Shown here: positions 33,401 through 43,571 of the stretch, piece by piece
Layout: the number at the start of each line of letters is the position of its first letter
How positions within the stretch are numbered: position 1 is the first letter of the stretch
DNA from: Crambe crambe
Lineage: Eukaryota; Porifera; Demospongiae; Poecilosclerida; Crambeidae
Direction: 5' to 3'
Length of the DNA stretch: 64,000 nucleotides
NCBI GenBank assembly: GCA_963924555.1
Contig: OZ004581.1
Location: 7,541,338 to 7,605,337, forward strand
Made by a program: the position numbers and the translations under genes
The notes under the pieces: model-generated
Told to the model about the DNA's origin: nothing
What the model saw: only the letters and a program-made list of their open reading frames with translations
The model's database searches: none

Positions 33401-36343
33401 AGCTAACTAAGTGCTGGAGTTCAGAGCACAACTGGTACGTATCATTGCGAGAATCTCCAGAGAAAATAACTCTAATAATGTCTCCATATCCACTTCTGGT
33501 AACTGTCACAGCTAGCAGTCCTCTCCTCCTGAGCCAATAGCTCAGCAAACTTCTGCTCCTTAGTGTGGGGCTCCGCCCCCAATAATATAGCTGCACTAGC
33601 TATTGTATTCATTTACATGTACAATAATTGAAGCACTTCACAAACTGAAACACTACATTAGACTTGTAATAGGCATTCTATTAGCTATGGTTTTAGTCTT
33701 TTCTTATATAATGACCTTTGGCACTAGGGAGGGATCAAGCCCAGAGGAGGTCGGACACAGTTGACCTTTGAGTGACCTTTAGCAATAATGAGCTTGAAGA
33801 TTAGCATTCCTCAGCAGTCACGTGACTACACTAGTGGTAGCCTCTAGCTCTAATCGCTATTTCTGGCCCTTACTAGAATTACCACTTGATCAGCTGGTTA
33901 GCGCTGTTTGATAGTCCTTCTAGCAACGCCTCTAGGCCTCAGAGTTTCTTGTTCAATATTTCCAGCTACGGTGCACGTGATCAACATGGAATGCAATTAT
34001 TGCTAAAGTTCACTCAAAGGTCAACTGTGTCCGACCTCCTCTGATGGAGTAGCTACCAGTGAGACTTACTCAGCTCCCTAGCTTTCAGATACTCCATAAA
34101 AAACTCATGAGACTTGAAATTGAGAGGTCCTGCTTCCTTATCATCAGTCTGGATTAGAGCAGAGAGCTCTGTGGCAGAGAGCAGGTTCTCATTGTATGTT
34201 AATACACTAAGAAAAAACTTGAAATGTTCTTTGAAAAGTGGCAAAAGTCCGAAGTAGTTCAGACCCTTACTGATATGTGTCATTGCCCCCCTTCTCTTCT
34301 CGCAAACTTTGTGAAGTATGAGGTGTTGGAGCAGTTGGTGCCTTGTAGCAACGTTAATGGGAGTGGTTGGGGGCCAGTTTGTTCCATTAATGATACTCAT
34401 ATTCATAGGTACATCCACTAACTCGTCTAGTTGGTCCGCTTCATTTGCCTTGTTAAGCTATATATGTATAAGAGAAAAGAAACATTATTACAGTGGACAC
34501 TCTCCTCTCATATCTAGCTAAACCTCATTTCTCTGATTCACCCTTCATGTATGTATGTACAATTTTAAGTATTTTCTATAGGCTCTCTTCATGGTCCCAT
34601 GACGTTTTAGGGTCTATAGTGATAAGCACAATCTACGTATCATGCATTCGTAAGATAATCAATAACCTCATCAATAAGAAGAAGAAGGTCCTCTGTCTGG
34701 GCATTTTTCGGTATATCCTTGATGCTTGGTAGTTCGAAATGGGACCCTGGTTCCTCAGCAAGTAAAAATCTTACAATGGCTGGGTGAATACACTGAAAAC
34801 CTGGTCCTCCTGAGATTAATGAGTGGCCAATAGCTAGCCCAATCATCTCGAACTCTACTTCCACACCCAAGTGACATTTTGGAAGTCGTTTGGTTTGTCT
34901 CCCCTCAAAATAGTTATCATTGATGACCTGTAAAACCTTTTCAAAAAATTCATTCCTTAAAGCTCCAGCATCTACTCCTTCCTCACCAGAAAAGCGAATT
35001 ATCAAATTCTTTGAAAGGAGCTGGTTGTCTCTAAGAGCTTTCTTGTAAAAAGTTTGAGCACTGTTCCACACACAGCTTCTGCTTGTATTTATGACATAAT
35101 CATCAAAAAAATCGATATATTTGGTAGCATGCTCCTTGAGTATGTTTGCAAATCCTTCAGAAGCTGTTATTGCCACATCATCACATTCATCATTGTCTGC
35201 CAACCAGTTAACAATCTCATGGGCATTCAGACCCGACTGAATGTATCCACAAATTCTATCTGCCTTTCCAGGAAACATTTCCAGCAACATATTTTCCTCC
35301 CTTTTGGTAACCTAAGCAATTTTGAATAATGCATAGTTTACTCCATGCTATTTTGCTATCAACATTCTTTTTTCGTTGACTCTATGGATATAGCTAATGA
35401 AAACCCAAATTGCAGGAAATGGCAATAATAATTGGGGGGTGGAGCCCCACACTAGGGAGTCTGATGGCAGAATGTCTAGGTCTGTACATTTATTTATATC
35501 CATCGTCCGTCCTCAAGGCTCCGCCCCCACGATGCTTGCATTCTTCTAGTTATTAACAGCACTAGCCCTAATATACCACTTGTTTAAGGTGAAATTACCT
35601 TTGTAACACAACTTGAAGCCTCTGGTAGCTGCTGGGCCTCAGTTGAGCAGCCAGGCAGCCCAGGCCGCCTGGACAGACTTGGAGACGCTGGTGGTAGATG
35701 GCACATGGGGAGTGGTTCTTGCTGGGCCAATGCTGGTGGTGGTGAAGGAGGAGCAGGTAAAGGAGGAGGTGGTACATGCTTCAGTTGCTGTGCTGAACAC
35801 TGTGGTATTATGAAAGGTAACATGATACTGTAGCAGTAGTAACACCTCGTTAACACTCACTAGGGGGTAGAGAGATCTCACATATAAGGCACCTTGTCCA
35901 CAAAGCAATTTCACCCTTTCTCCTTTGTACTTAAAATCTTCACCAACGTTGGGTAATTTTAAACTGCTTCCACATGCCTTAAGGAATTCAAATCTGTAAA
36001 AGAAAAAGATTGAAATTAACTCATAATGGTTAAGGCCACATCCTTTATTATTATGATTACATTGTCATTGCCAACTGAAATGAAAGTTGAGAAAGTAGAG
36101 ACATGCAGTGGTGAAGTTCAATTGGGACAGCAAAGTGTGCATGTGCTACTACCATTAATTGTAGAGCAGAACTAATTACATCCCTATTCCATAAAAATCT
36201 GATGCATTGGAAAGGGACTCTGCCCCAACCACGGCAAAACTAGCCATATTAATGAACTAGGGTTTAAATTTTTGTTTTAAGTATCAAAATGAGTAGTATA
36301 AAGTATTAGATAAATTATTTTCTTACTGGCTCGCTCTATTCAT
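30410..36343 (-). CDS. HECT-type E3 ubiquitin ligase with CUE-like domain, six exons
   Basis: The hand-built model uses exons 36343-36327, 35993-35861, 35799-35599, 35311-34667, 34457-34070 and 30666-30410. All junctions keep frame and give 546 residues. The start is the first ATG after an in-frame stop. Domains: residues 1-50 an N-terminal module; 51-117 a Pro-rich linker; about 124-160 a CUE-like ubiquitin-binding fold (MLLEMFPGKADRI); about 190-546 a HECT domain. HECT marks are IIRFSGEEGVDAGALRNEFF in the N-lobe and LPRSHACFETIKLP in the C-lobe, with Cys512 as the thioester cysteine and a GLV end. The layout recalls G2E3-like HECT proteins. Donor 4 is GTTATT, the weakest site. The last intron (3,403 bases) contains another gene on the opposite strand, a pogo fragment and a foldback MITE; the other introns are 61-333 bases. 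Confidence 0.85.
30667..30945 (-). pseudogene. pogo/Tigger transposase N-terminal fragment
   Basis: The reverse strand starts MPPKKHRRSPKKRRRLW, meets a stop codon, then continues DEDMVKAMESVRNGNSVRGA...VPRKTLEDRVSGRVRHG. This is the Psq/CENP-B-type helix-turn-helix that opens pogo/Tigger/jerky transposases. The rest of the transposase is absent. It lies in the last intron of the HECT gene, directly next to the acceptor of the final exon, on the same strand. Confidence 0.75.
31362..32902 (+). CDS. Single-pass receptor-like membrane protein nested in the HECT intron
   Basis: Model: exons 31362-31596, 31649-31926, 31975-32110, 32170-32433, 32504-32602 and 32826-32902. Introns are 52, 48, 59, 70 and 223 bases with GT-AG ends and consistent phases, giving 362 residues. 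Residues 1-24 form a signal-peptide-like segment (MGCGGSLHNMVVVLLTALLI). The ectodomain (25-265) has several N-glycosylation sequons and Cys residues, a beta-rich central part and a Ser/Thr-rich stalk (about 228-257) followed by a Gly run. The TM helix is about 270-297. The cytoplasmic tail of about 65 residues carries VYYENI (313-318, ITIM-like) and NPAY (346-349, PTB-binding type). No enzymatic domain or known ectodomain was recognised. It is probably a cell-surface receptor that signals through tyrosine phosphorylation. It is encoded opposite to its host gene. Confidence 0.75.
33165..33315 (-). pseudogene. Degraded inverted copy of the receptor gene's exon 2
   Basis: The reverse complement contains ACACATTTACTACTAGTA, then GCATCTCTTCCTTCATTGCT, and further on ATTACAGTGGATTCTC, all matching parts of exon 2 of the nested receptor gene (31678-31720 and 31875-31895). 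It suggests an inverted, decayed paralogue 0.3 kb downstream of that gene. Confidence 0.6.
33743..34042. mobile_element. Foldback MITE in the last HECT intron
   Basis: Arms 33743-33789 and 33996-34042 are near-perfect inverted repeats (AGAGGAGGTCGGACACAGTT...). The 300-base element ends 22 bases before the 5' splice site of the HECT intron on the opposite strand. It has no coding capacity. Confidence 0.8.
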
Positions 36344-36447
36344 CCGCTTCAGAGTGCTGTCTTTATTCTCCTTTTATGTGCAGTCAACAAAAATTACAAC
36401 GCGGAGTGCACGCAAGCAATTCGATGGTTGTCATAGGCGCACGTGAG

Positions 36448-36475
36448 CCCGTTTCCAATCCCGTGTCCGGAGGTT
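36448..36475 (+). repeat. 28-base direct repeat, left copy
   Basis: Identical to 38456-38483 (begins CCCGTTTCCAATCCCGTG). It lies about 105 bases upstream of the HECT start codon on the gene's outer side. Together the copies flank a 2-kb segment that contains a P-type transposase fragment. Confidence 0.9.
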
Positions 36476-36919
36476 GGTCAATTCCTTGAGAAGAAAACTG
36501 TGTGAAAGGTTTTCTGTGTTGAATTAAACTATTTTGCATTAATTTTTCCACCAAATGGTATACATAGAGATAAAGTTTGTTATAGAATGCTTTTTTCCCC
36601 TAAGACTTGAATATTACTGGGAAAAAATCTGGGTTTTGTAAGTTCAGGAGGCCATTAATGTTTGTAATTGTGTGCTCAATTTACCAGTCTGGGAGAAGTT
36701 TACTATGAAAAATAACTAGTTGATGTTGTAGCAAAATAAAAGTAGTTTTGCATGTGCATAGTTAGAGGAGTTGACTTTTAGTGTAAGCCTTAAGTTACAC
36801 ATCATAAATATGCTATAACCATAAACTTTAAAAACCCAATTGGGTCAACTCTGAACTAAATGCATGGTTATACTCCTACCTGTGATGATTTTTATTATTA
36901 CATTTTATTTTATATATAG

Positions 36920-37371
36920 TGGCTAAAGGAAGAGTTTCTTGTCTATTTGGATGGAGTATAAAAGCAATGAAAGGGTTTTCCAAAGTTGAGAAAAAGAAAA
37001 TGCTCCTTAGCCCTGAGACCTTGCTGGGTTTGAAAATGACAGGTAGCTAGCTAGCTAGAGCTTCTTGTTAGCTTGCTAATATTCTATTATCATTAATGGA
37101 ATATTCTGTTTTCCATTGATGGAGTGAAAAAATTTTTTTTGAGTGAGCACCTTTGCCAGGATCCACTGAAAAGTTTTGTGGGTGCCAGCGACAAAGAGGT
37201 GGAACTCATGATAATCCTAGTGTCAAGGAATTTATCAACAACACTCAAGCACTATGGGTGATTAATACATTTTGCAGAGGTCCAGTTAGAGGCAATTGCA
37301 GGGCTCACAGTTCCAAGCCTGATTTAGAAAAAGAAAATGCAAAGTGGAGAATGATTTCCAAACATGAATGA
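36920..37371 (+). pseudogene. P-element/THAP9-type transposase 3' fragment
   Basis: The first piece (36920-37042) is exon-like, bounded by TATATAG and AG|GTAGCT, and reads KMLLSPETLLGLKMT, as in the late catalytic part of P-type transposases. The second piece (about 37150-37371) reads EKFCGCQRQRGGTHDNPS and then INTFCRGPVRGNCR, the C-terminal signature of P-element and THAP9-like transposases. In the second piece the family's CQDPL lead-in lies in a different frame from the following motif, so the copy is frameshifted. The THAP DNA-binding domain and most of the catalytic domain are absent. Confidence 0.75.
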
Positions 37372-37410
37372 ATCATACTCTGCTTATTATTCTCAGCTAA
37401 CATGATAAAA

Positions 37411-37532
37411 ATTCAATAGAATTAGTTCTCATAAAATTAGCTTATGAAAGCTAGAATAGGCTAGAGTATTCTGGTCGAAACGTTGGTGGTTTATTTCATA
37501 AGCTAATTTTATGAGAACTAATTCTATTGAAT
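37411..37532. mobile_element. Short foldback MITE
   Basis: Arms of 39 bases (ATTCAATAGAATTAGTTCTC... and its reverse complement) enclose a 44-base loop that contains GGTCGAAACGTTGGTGG. No coding sequence. Confidence 0.85.
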
Positions 37533-37559
37533 GAATGAATCATTATAATATATTCAGAA

Positions 37560-38455
37560 AAAATATGCATGCTGCATGAATTCTTGATTTATTGGTGATG
37601 AGGACCTTTAGAATGTTGGAGGGACTTCTGCTTAAAGTTTCAACCACGCATCACCAAATGAGAACTCCCTCATCTTGATCCACCCTTCAATGATCATTTT
37701 CAGCAACTCCTTCCCAATTTCGACATTCATCCTAATATATAGACCAATTCATTACTTCTCCCATGATTTCATCTTTTTTCTACATGACATTTCTTAATTG
37801 CTCCTACAATAGTATACCATGGACTCTGTCCTTCACAGTTCTATATATGTATCCAGCAGCATACCTCAAAGTGGCTCTTGATAAGAGAAAGGACATGCTG
37901 CTGTAACAGTATAGATCCCCCATTATATGTTCACCTAAAAAAAAAAAATCAGATGATATTCTGGAAGATGGGAAATTCATCATATTTTCTTCCACATCAA
38001 GATGAATTCATCCGATGAACAAATGCTATAATTATAAACTCCCACCTTTGTTTACAGCTGACTTTAAATAGTCAGAGCTGTTTCAAGTTTGCTAGCTGCA
38101 AGAGAGTTATATGCATGGTGCCTGGACTGCAGGAATGAATGTCAGCTTTCAAGTTTTGCTTTAATCCATAGCAGAGATGCAGAAGCATCTGATGAAGGAA
38201 TTTTAAACCCATTAGCCACCTTCTTTTACTGCCTGAATTAATATCTCAGACTCACTGAGAGGGGCCTAAAAAGTGAATTACATAGCTGGATTTAAGGTTA
38301 CAATCTTTAATTTACTATGCTTACTTGTAGTTGAAGACGTTTCTCCTATAGCTTCAGCCATTATTTGCGAAATACTTGCCTTCACTACTGTTTGGCAACG
38401 TCTTTGCTGACTCAGCAAACAACGCGGATTGTATTCTAAAATCTCGCGCGAACCA
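37560..38455. other. Spacer with no supported gene
   Basis: Short open frames only. On the minus strand, 38356-38320 reads MAEAIGETSSTTS and runs into a donor-like CAA|GTAAGC, which could be a 5' coding exon of an unidentified gene, but no partner exon was found. Confidence 0.35.
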
Positions 38456-38483
38456 CCCGTTTCCAATCCCGTGTCCGGAGGTT
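38456..38483 (+). repeat. 28-base direct repeat, right copy
   Basis: Identical to 36448-36475. Confidence 0.9.
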
Positions 38484-38754
38484 ATAGTATCTATGATGGA
38501 ACCCACAAAGCATAAACTTCCCGTGAGATTTTGGAAGGTTATGCTTTGTACGTGTCGTTTAATATTATTGAAACTGCCCGAAAAAACAAACCATACGCTT
38601 CTCGGGGCATGTTTAAAGTGAAGTGAAAATCGGTGTATGCAGCTGCCCGCATTGCGGATCTAATCGCGCGCATGCTCACACTCCCTTTGATCTCGTATAT
38701 CTGCCGTCATAATGACAAGTTTGAACTTTGACCTCCCTGGTTGACAAAATAATT

Positions 38755-38970
38755 ATCATACATATAATTATATATTTTTGTCTTTTGAGTAATTGAAATT
38801 TGCCCATAATATTGAGTAATAATATCCCATTATATTTCTTGTCTGTTGAGTATGTTGAAATTTTGCCCATATATATTTCTTGTCAATAATATTATTATAT
38901 ACGTTGAAATTTTGCCCATATATATTTCTTGTCTTTTGAGGAACATATATATGTTGAAATTTTGAGCATA
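38755..38970 (-). repeat. AT-rich tandem repeat, inverse of 27876-28170
   Basis: Units such as TTGAAATTTTGCCCATATATATTTCTTGTC are the reverse complement of those at 27876-28170. Confidence 0.7.
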
Positions 38971-39314
38971 TGCCTCCCTCCATAATAGCTATCGGCCCCA
39001 GGGGTGTATCCACCACTCTGGTTGGTCCGGTTTTCACTGGACCACTTTTATACGAAACACCACACACTAAATTTTTTCAAAATTCAACTTTACTGATCAA
39101 AAAAGTGGGCATGGCCAACCGAAAATTTCCACACACAAGTACACCAGACCACTTGAAATTCTGTGGATACACCCCTGTATCATTTCCAGGCATACATCTT
39201 CACAGTGATATTATTTGGTGACAGACCACTAGGAATAATGAAGGTTATCAGTAGATATCTTTGGGCACCCATGACAATAGTTTGCAATGCACAATTAGAT
39301 TTGCTTCCAGAGTT

Positions 39315-39765
39315 GATGGATTATTCTTCAGACAGCACCATAAAAATTTAATGATCTTCTTCATTGGTTTACTGATATCACCAATGGAAACCATGGGGTG
39401 TATGGATTGTGACATGTGAGTTGAAGAACTAAAATGTACTTGTAACCAAAGCAGCAGTGGGGAGAGAATTCAATCTATTCTCTGCAGCAATAAGAGCTAC
39501 AACTATAATGGGTAGCCACGATCATGAGGTTGAAAAAGAGCTAGCTATTGCTCCAACAGGTGAAATTTTGGGTTTCTTATTCATGAGTTTTCGATCATGT
39601 TTTTTAGTGTTTTATTTGTGGCATACATGCATGGCACAAATATTCTTCTGTATGATAGCACTGGCATTGCACAGTGTAGTAATTATTTCCTGTTGTGGTT
39701 AAATCATTACTGGTGTAAAACTGACAATTGTCTTATACGTCATCATTTTTATATTAGAGTGTAGA
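39315..39765 (-). pseudogene. GPCR pseudogene (array remnant)
   Basis: The minus strand shows a degraded match to the TM5-TM7 end of the neighbouring GPCRs. Examples on the plus strand are TTCTTCAGACAGCA, GGGTGTATGGATTGTGACATGTGAGTTGAA, ATGGGTAGCCACGAT and GTTTTATTTGTGGCATACATGC, all in the same order as in members 1 and 2. It is interrupted by stops and frameshifts and lacks the conserved N-terminal half. Confidence 0.7.
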
Positions 39766-39934
39766 GTAAGAGAAGTAGTCGTTGTGTTCAGTGTATATTG
39801 TAAAACTTGAGATAGAAGACCCAAGTTATGATACACAGGATCAACAAAACTAACCAGGTTTTAATAATTTTAGTGAATTTTGTGGTTTTGAAAATAGTTC
39901 ACATTTTGCAAAAATTTTCACCCCATGGCATTAC

Positions 39935-40340
39935 ATATTATTATTATGACTGTTATTGCTATGAAATTATTATCATGACTATTTAGGCCACTATTAATAG
40001 AATGATTGTTTCCTGTCCACTGCCCGCGTATTGAAAATGTCACTGCATCAAAAACTGCCATTGCTCATGCGCGCAGTAGAGCGTGCACATTTGGCTTCAC
40101 ATACAGCTCTTTTTGGGAAAGCCTGTGGTGAATACGAAGCAATAATATAATAACCTCCCTCCCGCAGCATGGCCTTATTATCATGACTGTTATTATATTA
40201 TTATCATGACTGTTATTATTATTATTATCATGACTGTTATAGCTATTATTATCATGACTGTTATTATAATATCATGACTGTTATTATATTATTATCATGA
40301 CTGTTATTATGTGACTGTTATATATCATGACTGTTATTAC
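39935..40340 (+). repeat. TTATTATCATGACTG tandem repeat
   Basis: Imperfect units of about 15-24 bases (TTATTATCATGACTGTTAT) occur on both sides of the MITE at 39986-40174, most densely at 40185-40340. Confidence 0.85.
39986..40174. mobile_element. PIF/Harbinger-like MITE, deletion copy
   Basis: It begins GGCCACTATTAATAGAATGA and is the inverse of the right part of the element at 45018-45341. It is flanked by TTA on both sides and ends CAGCATGGCC. It sits inside a TTATTATCATGACTG tandem block. Confidence 0.6.
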
Positions 40341-40640
40341 TGTTGGTTGATTATGATCAGCTTCCTTGTATTGTTTTTTGCTTGACTGTTGTTTTGAACA
40401 ATTGAGACTAGCTATAATAGCTACAAATAATTTACAGTACCAAAATGCTTCCTTCCAGAACTCAACACATTTTTGCTGTGCATGTAGCTATGTATGTATG
40501 TGCATGCAGGTCAGCAATAATATGCTACACTTTTGATTCCATTTTTGATTCCATTTTCGATTTGAAGGACATGATCAATGTGTCATGTGTTTAGGCCTTA
40601 ACATACTAATTATAATGTCAGGATTTCAGAGAAATAGCTA

Positions 40641-40760
40641 CACTGTAAAAATAAAAGTGTGTACTGCACACTAAATTGTCCCAATACACACACCAAAAAC
40701 AAAAACAGTGTGTGTATTGGGACAAAGTGGTGTGCAGTAAACACTTTTGTTTTTACAGTG
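40641..40760. mobile_element. 120-base hairpin MITE with TA duplications (mariner-like)
   Basis: TA flanks both ends. The ends are CACTGTAAAAATAAAAGTGT and its near reverse complement. The arms extend through CTGCACAC and TTGTCCCAATACACACAC around a short loop. A related, CA-expanded copy lies at 43150-43282. Confidence 0.85.
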
Positions 40761-41689
40761 TATAATTGTTATTACAGATTATACTCTATCATTTTGATTC
40801 CTTTTTTACCCACAATAGCGGTGTATTCTATTATTACACTTTAAACTTAACACACTAGCTAGCGCTTGCCTTGATGACTTTTGATGTGATACTAGAGGGG
40901 GAAGGAAGCTACAAGCAAGCTAGGGGGAAGGAAACTACCCTTATAATTACAGAGCAACTTCTGTCATGGACACACTTAATTGGGACCAAGCTTTTTGTCT
41001 TTTTCAGAGAAGTTAACCATTGTCCTCTTTTTGAAGGTAATTTATACGTAATAGCTAGTACAAGGTGTCCTTCGTTGAGAGGTTCTTCAGAACATCCTTT
41101 AACCGAGGTTCCACATAGCTACACAGCTAGTTATAGCTTCCACATGGCACTCTGTTTCAAATTTCTCTAATTCCAAAACATCCAGAGAGCTACGTACGTA
41201 AGTCCATCCATTCACGTGTATTACAACTGAAACTTCTGAGTTCTGAGCTCTAACTTGTAGCTACCTAGCGATAGTTATAGCAAGGGGGAGGGAGGAAGGG
41301 AGGATTGCAACTGCAACTGCCCCCTGAAATTTGATACAGTACTATAATTTGTTGCCCCCCCTCCCTCCCCTCCCAAACCAATATTGCTGTGCTAGGTATA
41401 GCTTTCTACTAGCTAGTATGCATATTGCTATTAGTTACTAGCTAAGTAGCTAGCTACGTACGTAAGAGCCCAAAGAGTCTCAGTTGTATAACGTATTTTG
41501 AGTTTACTCTGCACATTATGAACTTTATTATTAATTATAAAGAGGGTCATGATGAATGGTAGATGTCCCATGATAAAAATCTTTACATACACAGTAATAT
41601 GAGTGGATTCATGAAGCACTATTTGACCAATCACATCATGTCAACCATGAATGGCTCAGACTTCCAGTATGACAATGCAAGGGAAGTCT

Positions 41690-42736
41690 TTAAGGATTTT
41701 CAGAAATTTTTCTCTTCAGGCAACAATAACATATCATATTCTTTAGTGGTTTTCTGACATCGCTAATAAAGGTTGACTCAAGGATAGGGTGGATGGCATT
41801 TTGTGAGTTAAAACCAAGACCACTCATAATAAGAATGACAGTAGGAATGGTTTCCAATCCTGTGAATGACGAGACAAAAGATACGATCATGATGGGTAGC
41901 CATGACACTATATTGAAACAGATAAGTGCTGCAAAGACTCCTATCAGATGAAATTGTTTCTCCTGTCGTTTCTTTTTCATTTCTTCACTGAGTTCTTTAT
42001 CAAAACCTTTCAATGTTTTATTTATAGTGTAAACAGCACGAATGCTCTTCTGCACAATATAAACCACACCTATATTGCATAATATAAGCACAACTAGAGG
42101 AGGACAAGCTAGAATAAGTACCATGTGAAAGTAGAAGTCTCGAGAGCTGAAATGAACGACACAAGTTGCTAATTGAGGAGTGAATATTATTTCTCCATAG
42201 CCAAAAATTGGCATGGCTGATATCAAGAAATTAACTATCCATGCCACTAAGAGAGTGACCAATATTCTGGGGACAGTGATGATTCTATCATATTGAAGTG
42301 GCTTGTAGAAATAGAGAAATCTATCCAGTGACATCATTGCAAGTGTGAAAATTGAAGTCAAGGAAAAGAAAATAATGATAAACCCTAAATAACATGTTCT
42401 ACACCTTGCAGCATCACTGTCTCCTATAATGTATTCACCAGCTACTCCTGTGATAATATCCGAAGTAATGACCACCACCAACATCAGAAGGTCAATAAAG
42501 ACTAGATTCAGAAGGAGTATAATGGTGGGCTGCTTGTAGAGCTTCTCTTTGACTACAGTCACAATCACCATCAAGTTCCATGGCAGACCTATCAGGAGAA
42601 AGATGGTCCGGAACACTGCCAGCACAATCCCATTTGTTCTGTACTCTCCAAGCTGCCACGCTTCATCAGTCGTGCCATTCTCACTTGTACCATTCTCACA
42701 AAAAGTTATGAAAAACTCAGCAAAAGTAGAATTCAT
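41690..42736 (-). CDS. Class A rhodopsin-like GPCR (sponge array member 3)
   Basis: Intronless, 348 residues. PWN in TM1, NLVFID in TM2, SLDRFLYFYKPLQYD at the TM3/loop 2 border, SWLP in TM6, HPILE in TM7 and a CYCC cluster after TM7; the tail ends about 10 residues later. NST, NGT and a further NGT sequon lie in the first 21 residues. In loop 2 (PLQYDRIITV) it groups with member 4 rather than with members 1/2 (PLRYEKWITI) or 5-7 (PLRYNAIITV and similar), so it belongs to a third subgroup of the array. Confidence 0.93.
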   Translation of the reverse strand: MNSTFAEFFITFCENGTSENGTTDEAWQLGEYRTNGIVLAVFRTIFLLIGLPWNLMVIVTVVKEKLYKQPTIILLLNLVFIDLLMLVVVITSDIITGVAGEYIIGDSDAARCRTCYLGFIIIFFSLTSIFTLAMMSLDRFLYFYKPLQYDRIITVPRILVTLLVAWIVNFLISAMPIFGYGEIIFTPQLATCVVHFSSRDFYFHMVLILACPPLVVLILCNIGVVYIVQKSIRAVYTINKTLKGFDKELSEEMKKKRQEKQFHLIGVFAALICFNIVSWLPIMIVSFVSSFTGLETIPTVILIMSGLGFNSQNAIHPILESTFISDVRKPLKNMICYCCLKRKISENP

Positions 42737-43149
42737 AACAAAACTATTTAGCTACTGTATAGCTAGTAGATAAACTATAGCTGTAATTCTCTAGCTAGCT
42801 ATAGGGATAAGCTTAAGTTATAGGTACGTAGCACATAGCTTCATCGTGGCTATACAATTACTATTCACTAGTGTTACCGGTATAACTTTCCTATTAGTTA
42901 TGTGACCTCAGAGGAAGCTACATGTCTTCTTGCCTTCATCATGCAGGTTTCTTAATCAACAATGATCATGGCAAATTTTGCACAGTTGTTAGCTATTGTG
43001 TTAATATGAACAACACATGCCCTGATTATAGTGAATGTCCTTATTAATTGTACTTTCTTAGTATAGTCTAGCTATAATATGGATTATCTGGCTACAGATA
43101 TCCAGGATTTTTAGATAGATGGAGTTGCAAAGGCACACCAGTGACACCA

Positions 43150-43237
43150 AGTGTGTACTGCACACTAAATTGTCCCAATACACACACTAAAAACAAAACA
43201 GTGTGTATATTGGGACAAAATGGTGTGCAGTTACAGT

Positions 43238-43282
<45 letters not shown>
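43150..43282. mobile_element. Hairpin MITE copy interrupted by a (CA)n tract
   Basis: It matches 40652-40735 (GTGTGTACTGCACACTAAATTGTCCC...) but the right arm gives way to about 44 bases of (CA)n at 43239-43282. Confidence 0.8.
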
Positions 43283-43285
<3 letters not shown>

Positions 43286-43571
43286 TGGGGAAGGTGCTAG
43301 GGTGGGGAGGGGGCTTCACTGGTAGCTAGGGAACTGTGTGGTATCCTTCACAAGTGGTCAGGAGACAAAGGGCTAAGATGTCCCCAATATTGTGTGCTGC
43401 ATTACAGTTAGTATAACTTAATTATATTCGATCTTTAATTAAGAGACATCTCTTTGCATTAATTGTTAACACACTGAGTTATCTAATGTGTAGTACAAGT
43501 GGAATACAGATGTGTCATGTATTATACGTACATAGACAGACATGTGCTTCAGACAGTGTACTTCCGTGACA

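Noticed and set aside
35613-35813. Plus-strand frame opposite the Pro-rich HECT exon
   Set aside because: The minus-strand frame fits the splice phases of the HECT model; the plus-strand one has no partner.
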